From Kribbella monticola (GTDB taxonomy: Bacteria > Actinomycetota > Actinomycetes > Propionibacteriales > Kribbellaceae): DNA of 64,000 nt. The DNA is taken from positions 237,003 to 301,002 of the forward strand of contig NZ_QFXK01000034.1 of the NCBI RefSeq assembly GCF_003261635.1. Direction: 5' to 3'. Of the stretch, positions 42,528 through 50,375 are shown piece after piece. Positions within the stretch are counted from its first letter, which is position 1, and each line of letters starts with the position of its first letter. A model generated the notes under the pieces. The model was not told where the DNA came from. It did not search any database and saw only the letters and a list, made by a program, of their open reading frames with translations. A program made the position numbers and the translations under genes.

Positions 42528-43316
42528 CTACTCCTCTTCTTCCTTGCCCTCTTCCTCATCCCGCTGGACGAAAGCCCCCTGGACCTCGTCTTCCTTCTCC
42601 TCCTCGGCCGGCGCCTCGGCTCGCTGTACGTCGTCTTCGTGCTCCTCGTGCCGCTGCACATCGGCCTCGTCCTCCGCGTGCCGCTGCACATCGGCCTCGT
42701 CCTCGGCGTGCCGCTGGACTCCAGGCGCATTCACAGCCATCGGCGCGGGCGCCGCCATCACTCGTTCGGCGTTGGCCGACGCCTCGCGTTCGAAGCGGTC
42801 CGACGGGTCGCTCACCTTGATCCCGCCCGGCGCGGACGAGCCGTCCACCGGCCCGCTCCGCTGCTGCACCACATGCGTCAGCTCGTGCGCCAGCATCGTC
42901 TTCCCATCAGCGGACCCCGGGTCGTACTTGTCCCGCTGGAACACCACATTGCTCCCCACGGTGTACGCATGCGCATTCACCGCCTTCGCGGAATCGTGCG
43001 CCGCCGAGTCGTCATGCACCCGCACGTCCGAGAAGTCATGCCCCAGCCGCCCCTCCATCTCGCCCCTGACCTCAGGCTCCAGCGGCCGCCCCCCAGACGA
43101 GACAACGTCATGTACCGGCGACCGCTCCTCCTCCACCATCGCCGTCACCCCGCTGTTCCCCACCGCCCGCTGCAACCCCAACATCCCAACCCCACCCAAA
43201 ACATCAGTCCGCCCCTCAACAGCCGCCTTCCCCTGCTGATCCGAAACCTGCTCATCAATCCGTCCGGCCTTCGGCCGAAGGGCCGACTCCTCGGAGTCGA
43301 AACCGTGCTCCCGCAT
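42528..43316 (-). CDS. eCIS-core (DUF4157) protein with HExxH motif
   Basis: 262 residues. The DUF4157 domain spans about 75-155: RPLEPEVRGEMEGRLGHDFSDVRVHDDSAAHDSAKAVNAHAYTVGSNVVF, then LAHELTHVVQQ with HELTH at 144-148, a zinc-peptidase-like motif. This domain is the most common marker of eCIS-associated proteins. Residues 48-60 carry LQRAVGNSGV, a motif shared with the large cargo. The C-terminus has three VQRHxEDExD decamers (200-229) and an acidic tail. Start 43316 is fixed by AGGAGG 7 bases upstream. Role in loading or maturation is inferred. Confidence 0.9.
   Translation of the reverse strand: MREHGFDSEESALRPKAGRIDEQVSDQQGKAAVEGRTDVLGGVGMLGLQRAVGNSGVTAMVEEERSPVHDVVSSGGRPLEPEVRGEMEGRLGHDFSDVRVHDDSAAHDSAKAVNAHAYTVGSNVVFQRDKYDPGSADGKTMLAHELTHVVQQRSGPVDGSSAPGGIKVSDPSDRFEREASANAERVMAAPAPMAVNAPGVQRHAEDEADVQRHAEDEADVQRHEEHEDDVQRAEAPAEEEKEDEVQGAFVQRDEEEGKEEEE
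42630..42719 (-). repeat. Three in-frame 30-bp repeats (VQRHAEDEAD)
   Basis: Residues 200-229 of the DUF4157 protein read as three decamers, the first two identical at protein level (VQRHAEDEAD) and the third VQRHEEHEDD. The period and VQR core match the array in the 860-residue protein. Confidence 0.85.
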
Positions 43317-43366
43317 GACAGTTCCTCCTAGACTTCTTGGCTTTTGTTGCCTCGTCGCACTGCTGG

Positions 43367-46300
43367 TCACCGTCGGCGTCTGATCGGCGGAACCGCGACG
43401 ATCTTGGCCTCTTCCGGCGAGGGCGCAGCCGGCTGACCAGGGACCTCCCCCGGAGTCACGATCCAGCCTTTGATGCTTTGGAGCGACGCCGTGGTGGTGC
43501 TGGTGTCCGGCACCCCGGGTCGCGGTTCGCGCACGTACGGCTTCTCCCAGGTCAACGTCCGGATCTTGGCATTCGGCGTCAGGACGGTCACCTGTCGCAG
43601 ATCGTCGGCGCACATTGTGCAGGGACTCATGTTGATCTCAGCCTTGATGCCGACGATCTTGTGCCGGAGCGGGTTGGCATCGAGCCAACTCGCGAGCTGG
43701 GCCTCCGCGTGCGTCGCGTTGCTGCCCGACCTCGGATTGTCGCTGGTGTTGAAGGTGACCATTTCGACCTTTGTCGCGCCTTCAGCCGGTGCCGCGATGA
43801 GTCCCCCGCCCACGAGCTTGCCGCGTTCCGTGATGGGCGGAAGCTTGTACACGTCGACCTCGGACGGCAGGTCAGGTTGATTCGCTCCTCTCCGTCGCCG
43901 GCCCCCTTTGCTGAGCTGATCGATCTTTTGGGTCTCGGGGCTCCCCGCGTTGAGGTCGCTTCCACTGATTGCCTCGCTGAGCTCCAAGGTCACCTTCATC
44001 CGGACGGCGGCCTGCCGGGGCTTCTGATCGAAGGACTGGGAGTCCTCGCGCTTGAGGTACTCCGGGATCAGGAAGCAGAGAACCTCGAGCGGGCTCGCCT
44101 CGGCGACGAGCTCTCCCTGTACGCCGTCCCCGCCGGTGAACTCCAGCCGCTTCAATCCCTGTGGCGCGAGTTCGGCCAGGATGCCGGGCAATCTCGCTCT
44201 GAGCTCCTTCGCGGTGATCCCGGTGCCGAGCAGCTTCAGCACCTTGGCCTTGGCTGCCGCCTTGACCTCCTTGGGGCCGAGCCCCCGTTTCTCTTTGGCA
44301 CCGGCGATCTTTCCCTTGGCCCAGGCTTTGCCCTGTTCGGCCTTGCCCTTGACCCAGGCTTTGCCGGCGGCGATCTTCGCCTTGGCCTTCTTGCCCAGGC
44401 CCTTGAGGCCTCGGATGATGGGGCCGGCGAGCTTCAGGCCGGTTTTGATGACGAAGTCGAGGGCCTTGTTGACTGGTTTTTGGAGTTTTTCGACGATTTC
44501 GCGGATCTTCTGGCCGATGCCGCCCAGGCCGATGACGCTGGCGAGGAAGCCGATGATGATCGGGACCATCTGGCCGAGGACGTCGTTGATCTTGTTGACG
44601 ACGCCGGAGACGTTGCCCTTGACGATGTCGGCCACCGAGTCGATGACGGTGTTGACGAACTTGAGGATCCGGCTGCCGTTGTTGACGAAGAACATCACCA
44701 CGTCGTAGATCAGCTTGCAGGCCTTGATGAACGCGGCCGCCGGGTTCAGCAGCCCGATCAGCCAGGTGATCCCGGCGGTGATGATCTTCGTGATGACGAA
44801 GTCCTTCACCTGTTCGAGGATCATCTCCTTGATGTCGCCGAGCTTCTCGATCAGCATCTGCCACAGCCCCGCGATCCCTTCGCTGCGGAGCTTCTGGAAG
44901 ATCTCGACGCCCTTCTCCATCGCCGCCATCGCCGGCTCACCGATGTTCTTCACCAGCCGGTTGCGGATATTGGCCCAGGTGAGACCGAACAGCGACAGCA
45001 GCAACTGCAGGATGCCGCGGATGTCGAACTTGTCCGGCAGCGTCACCCCACCCTCGGCCAGCGCCCCGAACAGCCAGCTCATCAGCCCCTTGCGCAGGTG
45101 GTCGAGGATGTTGTCCTTGAACTTGAGGATGCCGCCCTTGACCCCGTCGATCAGGTTGGACAGGAAGCCGACCGGGTTCTTGACGATCTCGCCGACCACG
45201 CCGGCCACCCGGGCGAGCACGTTCTTCAGCATCCCGACGAGTTCGCGGATGGTGTTGATGACGGCCTTGATCGCGCCGATCGCCTTGTCCACCAGGCCCT
45301 TGTTCTCGGCCTGCAATTCCTCGATCCGGTCGTCGAGGCCCTTGCGCGCCTCGCTGTACTTCGTCGCCAGCGAGTCGACCAGCGCGTCCTGCTTGGCGTC
45401 GACCTCGCCTTCGAGGTCTGCGAACTTGTCCCCGATCTCCTTCGCCGCCTCGGACCCGACCTTCTGCAGGTCGGCGGGCAGGCTCTTGACGTACGCCGCG
45501 ATCTCGCCCCGGCCGGCCGCAATCCGGACCTTCGCCTTGGTCAGCCCCGCCCCGACGATGTCGGCCACCCGAGAGATCACGCCGTTCATCTGCTGCAGGT
45601 AGAGCTCGCGACCGGCCACGTAGAACTCGTTGACCTTGTCCGGCATCCCGACCAGCTTGTCCTTCGCCCAGCGCAGTCCACCGAGCCAGCCGCCGTACCG
45701 GTCTTCCTTGTACGCCGACATCTTGGCCGCCACGTAGTTCTCGAAGGTGGTCCGGGCCTGCTTCTCACCCTTCTCGAACTCGGCGTCCACCAGCGGATCG
45801 ATGCTGTCCAGGGTCGCCTTCACGTCCGTCTCGGTGGCAGTGAAGATGCTCTGGATCTTGGTGGTGACCTCGGCGCGCTTCGCCTCGTCCTTGGACTTGG
45901 TCTTGCCTTTGTCGGCGACGATCTTGGCGAGCGCGGCCGCCTTGGATCCCTGCATTCCCGCGACGCCGGTCTTCGTCTCGGCGGTCGCTTCGGTCTTGTG
46001 CTGCTGGATGACCTGCTGCTCCTCGGCACGAAACGCCGCCGGTGCCGTATCCGCATGTGCCGCAGCGGTCTGCTTGTCGGCCAGCGCGCCCTGGAACTGC
46101 GGTTCGTTCGACTGCGCCAACTGCTGGTCGGTGACCTCACCCTCGGCCATCTCCTGATTGGCCTGGTTCTTACCGGCCGCCAGATTGGTCTGCTCGGGCG
46201 GTGCCACCTTCGGCGCGGCCCCGGCCGCCGGGATCGCGGCCACCGGGCCCGGATCCTCGGTCTCCATCGGCGTGACCGGTTTGGCAACCCCCTTGGACAT

Positions 46301-47323
46301 GTCCGGCGGCGCGGCGGTCGCGGTCTCGATGTCCTTGGCCTGGCCCTCCTTGCCCTGGCCGACCATCCCCTTGATCTCGCCCTTGACCTCGCCGGCCTTG
46401 CCGGACTCCTTGTAGTCGTCGGCCTCCTTGAGCGTCTTCGGCGACTTGGCCTCGATCGCCGTCTTCACCGCCGCGATGAACGCCTTCTTGTCGAAGGTCC
46501 CAGCCTGCTGCGCGTCCATCGTGTCGGCCTTGGCAGCCTTGGCCTGCCCGGTGAGGTCGTCGGTCGGCGCCAGCGCGGCGTCCTGCGCCTCCTTCGCCTT
46601 CGAGGCCGCCGGCGGATGCGCCCGCTTCGCCTTCGCGACCCCCTTCACACCCCCGGTGACAGCGGTGAAGGCAGGATCCTGCTCAGGCCGTACGCCGGTA
46701 GGTGGCACCGGCGGTTCCAGCAGCTGCGCCCCCGAAAGCGGCGCGGGTCCAGCCGGCCCAGCAGCCCCAGCCCCGCCACCACCTGCTCCACTCCCACCAG
46801 CCGCACCGCCACCACCACCGCCCTTGCCCCCCTTGCCACCACGAGGCTTGACCGGCTTGGCAGCTGCCTTCCCCAACGGACTGACCGCCGGTACGGGCTT
46901 CGGCGGCGGCACCGCCTTCTTCGGCGCGACTGACTCGGGCCCGAACCCGGTCGTCGTCACCGCGAGCGCCGAAGCCGGCGGCTTCGGTCCTTCGAGATCA
47001 ACCGGTACGCCGGCCGCCTTCGCCGCCTTGAGCCCCTTCTCCACCGTGTCGATAGCCGGCTCATCCCGCTGGATCTCCACCAGCGCCGCGTCGATCTCCC
47101 CGGCCGCATCACCACCAGGCGACTTGAGCTTCCCAGCGAGCAACGCGTTGACCGCGGCGTTCCCAGCCTTCCGCTGCAACGCCAGCAACCCAGGTGGAAC
47201 GCCAGCACGCTCCGATGGAACGGCACGCTCCGGACGATCGCCAGCGGCCCGTCGCCGGCCTTCGGCGAGGGCGTCACTGACGTCGGCCTTCACAGAGGGA
47301 CCCGTCGGGCGCGCGCCGGCCAT
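43367..47323 (-). CDS. Giant eCIS cargo-type protein with C-terminal deaminase-fold toxin domain
   Basis: 1318 residues. Residues 46-62 hold LLALQRKAGNAAVNALL. A Gly-rich linker lies near 160-190, then charged helices (350-600). A hydrophobic amphipathic region at about 719-955 (GGVTLPDKFDIRGILQLLLSLFGLTW, LNPAAAFIKACKLIYDVVMFF) resembles that of large eCIS-associated toxins. After a Lys/Ala linker the C-terminus carries a cytidine-deaminase-fold zinc site: His1205-Ala-Glu1207 and Pro1234-Cys1235-x-x-Cys1238. Cytosine or adenine deamination of nucleic acid is the likely activity. No immunity gene is adjacent. It occupies the slot next to the ATPase that holds the tape measure in PVC. Start may be 47389. 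Confidence 0.85.
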   Translation of the reverse strand: MAGARPTGPSVKADVSDALAEGRRRAAGDRPERAVPSERAGVPPGLLALQRKAGNAAVNALLAGKLKSPGGDAAGEIDAALVEIQRDEPAIDTVEKGLKAAKAAGVPVDLEGPKPPASALAVTTTGFGPESVAPKKAVPPPKPVPAVSPLGKAAAKPVKPRGGKGGKGGGGGGAAGGSGAGGGGAGAAGPAGPAPLSGAQLLEPPVPPTGVRPEQDPAFTAVTGGVKGVAKAKRAHPPAASKAKEAQDAALAPTDDLTGQAKAAKADTMDAQQAGTFDKKAFIAAVKTAIEAKSPKTLKEADDYKESGKAGEVKGEIKGMVGQGKEGQAKDIETATAAPPDMSKGVAKPVTPMETEDPGPVAAIPAAGAAPKVAPPEQTNLAAGKNQANQEMAEGEVTDQQLAQSNEPQFQGALADKQTAAAHADTAPAAFRAEEQQVIQQHKTEATAETKTGVAGMQGSKAAALAKIVADKGKTKSKDEAKRAEVTTKIQSIFTATETDVKATLDSIDPLVDAEFEKGEKQARTTFENYVAAKMSAYKEDRYGGWLGGLRWAKDKLVGMPDKVNEFYVAGRELYLQQMNGVISRVADIVGAGLTKAKVRIAAGRGEIAAYVKSLPADLQKVGSEAAKEIGDKFADLEGEVDAKQDALVDSLATKYSEARKGLDDRIEELQAENKGLVDKAIGAIKAVINTIRELVGMLKNVLARVAGVVGEIVKNPVGFLSNLIDGVKGGILKFKDNILDHLRKGLMSWLFGALAEGGVTLPDKFDIRGILQLLLSLFGLTWANIRNRLVKNIGEPAMAAMEKGVEIFQKLRSEGIAGLWQMLIEKLGDIKEMILEQVKDFVITKIITAGITWLIGLLNPAAAFIKACKLIYDVVMFFVNNGSRILKFVNTVIDSVADIVKGNVSGVVNKINDVLGQMVPIIIGFLASVIGLGGIGQKIREIVEKLQKPVNKALDFVIKTGLKLAGPIIRGLKGLGKKAKAKIAAGKAWVKGKAEQGKAWAKGKIAGAKEKRGLGPKEVKAAAKAKVLKLLGTGITAKELRARLPGILAELAPQGLKRLEFTGGDGVQGELVAEASPLEVLCFLIPEYLKREDSQSFDQKPRQAAVRMKVTLELSEAISGSDLNAGSPETQKIDQLSKGGRRRRGANQPDLPSEVDVYKLPPITERGKLVGGGLIAAPAEGATKVEMVTFNTSDNPRSGSNATHAEAQLASWLDANPLRHKIVGIKAEINMSPCTMCADDLRQVTVLTPNAKIRTLTWEKPYVREPRPGVPDTSTTTASLQSIKGWIVTPGEVPGQPAAPSPEEAKIVAVPPIRRRR

Positions 47324-47467
47324 CCCAAGAGCGTGGGCCGCCCGAGTACGCCGTACCGACAGCACGCAGGCACTTCCCGGGGCAATCATCTCTGCCCGAA
47401 AGGCCCTCCAGCGACTGGAACGACACCGGGATAACACCCTGAAAGCACTCGACGCCCCCGAGGGCGT
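47324..47467. promoter_or_regulatory. Gap between ATPase and cargo genes
   Basis: 144 bases after the ATPase stop in which the cargo frame remains open upstream to 47437. The true cargo start or its promoter lies here. No hairpin stands out. Confidence 0.3.
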
Positions 47468-49519
47468 TCAGCCAAGCACCGGCCGGTCGAGCAGCGCGTA
47501 GTACTGGCCGAATTCGCGTTCGAGGACGAGTCGGCCGAGTTTGCGGTACTCCTGGCCGACGGCCGCGATCACGTCGGCCATCCGCACCGGCTGGCCGGAT
47601 TCTGCCGCCAGGTAGGCAGCGCTCACCGAGGCCGACCGAATGTTGCCTCCGGCAAGTTCGAAGGCCTCCGCACAGAAGGACAGATCGAGGTCGTCGCCGA
47701 GTGGCAGCGGTGGTGCCAGGCACTGCTGCCAGAGGCGGAGTCGCAGGTCTGGCGTCGGCGCGGGGAAGTCGATGATCGCGTCGAGCCGCCGGGTGAACGC
47801 GTCGTCGATGTTCGCCCGCAGGTTGGTGGCCAGGATCGCCAACCCGTCGAAACTCTCCAGCCGCTGCAGCAGATAAGCGCTCTCGATGTTGGCATACCGG
47901 TCGTGCGCGTCACGGACATCACTGCGCTTGCCGAAGATCGCGTCCGCCTCGTCGAAGAACAGTACGGCGTTGACGCCACCGGCCTCGCTGAAGATCCGCT
48001 CCAGGTTCTTCTCGGTCTCACCGACGTATTTGTCGACCACGGTCGCCAGGTTCACCGTGTAGAGATCCAGCCCCAATTCGGTCGCGATCACCTCGGCGGA
48101 CATCGTCTTGCCGGTGCCGGAATCGCCCGCGAACAAGGCGGTCACGCCACGCCCACGTCCGCCACCCCGCCGCATCCGCCAGTCGGTCAACACCGTGTCC
48201 CGATGCCGGGCCCGAGCAGCCAACCCCTGCAACGCCCGCCGCACCGCCGGGGCCAGCACAAGGTCGTCCCACCCGACCTCGGGTTCGATCCTTCGAGCCA
48301 GCCGCTCGAGCCCAGCGGCGTTCTGAGCCCGTACGCCGCGGCGCAGGTCGTCCGCGGTGATCGCAGTGCCCGCCAGCAGCGCCGAGGCGGCCGCTGTCTT
48401 GAAGACATTCCGCACCTGCCCGGGACCCAGTGCAAGATGCGAGGCCAGGATCTCGGGATCGAGCTCGGACTCCTGCAGGTGTTCCCGCCAGAGCTCGATC
48501 CGGTCATGTGCTCCGAGGACGGGCGCATCCACGGTCAGCGGTGTCTCCGGACTCCACCGCGGATCCCAAGTCGTCGTACCGATGAACAGGACCGGGACAT
48601 CCCAGCGGCTCAACCGGTGCAGCGATTCCAGCGACGACTCCGCCAACGCCTCCACCGGTCCGACGACCAATCCCGCGTCCTGCAGCAAAGCCTCGCGGCC
48701 GGCGATCACGGCCAGCCCGAGTGGATCGGAGTCGCGGGCCATCAACCGCAGATCCACCGCCACCACGCCCCGCCCAGCGGCCGCCAACGCCGCCGCCGCG
48801 ATCGACTGCCCGGTACCGGCCTCGTGCTCGCGCAGATGAACCAGCCGTACGCCGGCCGCCAGGCTCCGGCCGAGATCCGCGCTCGCATCGGTCTTGTACG
48901 CCGTCAATTCCTCCAGCATCGGCACCAGCCGATGATCGGGCAGGTCGTCGCCCAGCAGATGCGCGGCAACGCGGTCCGGGACCCGGATCGCCCGGGTCAG
49001 GAACGGCCGCTCCGGATCCTCGACGATCAGCAGACCGCGATCCACGAGCGGCCCACTCGCCGTCAGCCGGCCCCGCGCCACCGACGACATCGACGAGGCA
49101 CCCGCGAGTTCCAGCGCCAGGCCGACGCTCGGCCGCCGCCGGGTCACGTCGTCGTTGAGATAGCCGTAGAGCCGCTCGAACCGGCTGTCCAGATCGGGCA
49201 GCAGCGCGATCACCAGCAACTCGGTGTCCAGCGCCGTCAGCCCTGCGACCGCAGCCAGTCGGCGCAACCGAATGACGTTGCCCTCGGCAATGAATTCGTC
49301 AGCCGATCGTTCCAGTGCCGCCAACGCGGTTTCGTCGACGACCGCCGTATGGGCCTGACCGCTGAGCAGCCGATCGACGAGTTCGTCGTTGACGTACAGA
49401 CCGCGGAACGGGTCGTCCATCGACGGATCGTCCGCACGGCGCTGCGCCACGAGCGCCCGGATCCGGTCCTCGACCAGGCCCAGGCGCGCCAGGAGATAGT
49501 CCAGCCCTTGTGCGGTCAC
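47468..49519 (-). CDS. eCIS AAA+ ATPase (Pvc15-like)
   Basis: 683 residues. The C-terminal AAA+ module has Walker A GDSGTGKT (about 466-473), Walker B AVLFFDEADAIFG, sensor 1 LAILATNLRANID and the arginine region FTRRLDAIIDFP. An N-terminal helical domain and a degenerate second ATPase-like region (VRLVHLREHEAGTGQSIAAAAL) precede it, as in eCIS/Afp15 ATPases needed for assembly or cargo loading. The GTG start overlaps the DUF4255 gene stop by four bases (GTGA), so the two are coupled. Confidence 0.92.
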   Translation of the reverse strand: MTAQGLDYLLARLGLVEDRIRALVAQRRADDPSMDDPFRGLYVNDELVDRLLSGQAHTAVVDETALAALERSADEFIAEGNVIRLRRLAAVAGLTALDTELLVIALLPDLDSRFERLYGYLNDDVTRRRPSVGLALELAGASSMSSVARGRLTASGPLVDRGLLIVEDPERPFLTRAIRVPDRVAAHLLGDDLPDHRLVPMLEELTAYKTDASADLGRSLAAGVRLVHLREHEAGTGQSIAAAALAAAGRGVVAVDLRLMARDSDPLGLAVIAGREALLQDAGLVVGPVEALAESSLESLHRLSRWDVPVLFIGTTTWDPRWSPETPLTVDAPVLGAHDRIELWREHLQESELDPEILASHLALGPGQVRNVFKTAAASALLAGTAITADDLRRGVRAQNAAGLERLARRIEPEVGWDDLVLAPAVRRALQGLAARARHRDTVLTDWRMRRGGGRGRGVTALFAGDSGTGKTMSAEVIATELGLDLYTVNLATVVDKYVGETEKNLERIFSEAGGVNAVLFFDEADAIFGKRSDVRDAHDRYANIESAYLLQRLESFDGLAILATNLRANIDDAFTRRLDAIIDFPAPTPDLRLRLWQQCLAPPLPLGDDLDLSFCAEAFELAGGNIRSASVSAAYLAAESGQPVRMADVIAAVGQEYRKLGRLVLEREFGQYYALLDRPVLG

Positions 49520-50178
49520 CCGGTCCTCTTGCGGGGCCGCCGGGGATTGGGTCGCTGCGGCTCGTTCGCGGTACTGCGTCCTGCCACTTCGCGGGGCGGC
49601 CAGCCGTCCGTCCCACCCATCGACACGCGCGGCGGCTGGTCGACCAGTGTCGCCGCCTCGTAGACGCGACCGGTCGGGGTCGGCGCGCAGACCACCAGGT
49701 CCAGAGACGGTTTGAGTTCTCCGCCGAGTGCGGACCAGACGTCGGCGAAAGAACGGTCCTCCGGTGGCGGTAGCGCAATGGAGACCGGCACCGAGAGGCC
49801 CAGCTCGGCCAGCGGGCCAGTGAGGAGGTCTGTGGGCAGGGCCTCGTGTCGGAGGAAGCAGGAGAGCAGCCCGGAGAGCAGGCGGTGCTCGTCCTCGGGT
49901 CGCTGCGTCCACGCCGTCACCAGGTAGGACAGCTTGAAGTAACGCGGCGGCAGGTGTCGCGCGGTGATCCGCTGCTCTGCGTCGTACTCGTTCAACAGAC
50001 CGCGCTCGCGGCGGCGCAGATCCTCGCGGATGTCGTAGAGGTACACGTCGATCGTCGGTGCGTTGCGACGGCTCGACCACTCCTTGGTGGGGGCGTCGAA
50101 CACCACTTCGACGTCCCGCGCGCCGATCGCTTCGCGCTGGATCAGCGTCTGCAGCGCAGAGTCCACCTCTTGGATCAC
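49516..50178 (-). CDS. eCIS tube terminator/cap protein (DUF4255, Pvc16-like)
   Basis: About 220 residues. IQEVDSALQTLIQREAIGARDVEVVFDAPTKEWSSRRNAPTIDVYLYDIREDLRRRE is the DUF4255/Pvc16 N-terminal domain, and YFKLSYLVTAWTQRPEDEHRLLSGLLSCFLRHEALP is its conserved second part. It ends tube and sheath growth at the distal tip. The C-terminal 45 residues are basic and disordered. It is the first gene of the minus-strand block. Start GTG at 50178 is chosen because the domain begins right there; the open frame extends to 50301. Confidence 0.88.
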   Translation of the reverse strand: MIQEVDSALQTLIQREAIGARDVEVVFDAPTKEWSSRRNAPTIDVYLYDIREDLRRRERGLLNEYDAEQRITARHLPPRYFKLSYLVTAWTQRPEDEHRLLSGLLSCFLRHEALPTDLLTGPLAELGLSVPVSIALPPPEDRSFADVWSALGGELKPSLDLVVCAPTPTGRVYEAATLVDQPPRVSMGGTDGWPPREVAGRSTANEPQRPNPRRPRKRTG

Positions 50179-50375
50179 AGCAACGAGTGTTCTGCCCGGA
50201 CTGAGCCGTGCCGCAGCGGGCTGGGGTCGAGCCTCGGGCACGGTCTGCTGCCCGATCGGGCAAGCCCGGCTGCACCGGGAGGCAGGCGGCCGGCCCTCCA
50301 CGAGGTACGCAGTACGGGCTTAGCCTGTGAGCGACGCCGGTGATCGACCTGGCGACGGAGTAGGGGGAGAGCCGA
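50179..50375. promoter_or_regulatory. Divergent control region at the head of the eCIS block
   Basis: A 197-base gap between the divergent cap gene and the membrane protein gene, where the leading promoter of the injection-system block should lie. The plus-strand ribosome site GGGGGAGA precedes the GTG at 50376. No clear operator was identified. Confidence 0.45.

Noticed and set aside
43337..46933. A 1198-codon open frame on the plus strand
   Set aside because: Antisense to the deaminase cargo gene; the translation is an Asp/Leu/Arg-rich artefact without a ribosome site or family motif.
30758..50178. A prophage or tailed-phage remnant
   Set aside because: No capsid, portal, terminase, lysis cassette or integrase, and the ATPase, DUF4157 and DUF4255 genes are eCIS-specific markers.
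30758..50178. A type VI secretion system
   Set aside because: No TssJ/TssL/TssM membrane complex and no ClpV; the sheath is one phage-type protein rather than a TssB/TssC pair.
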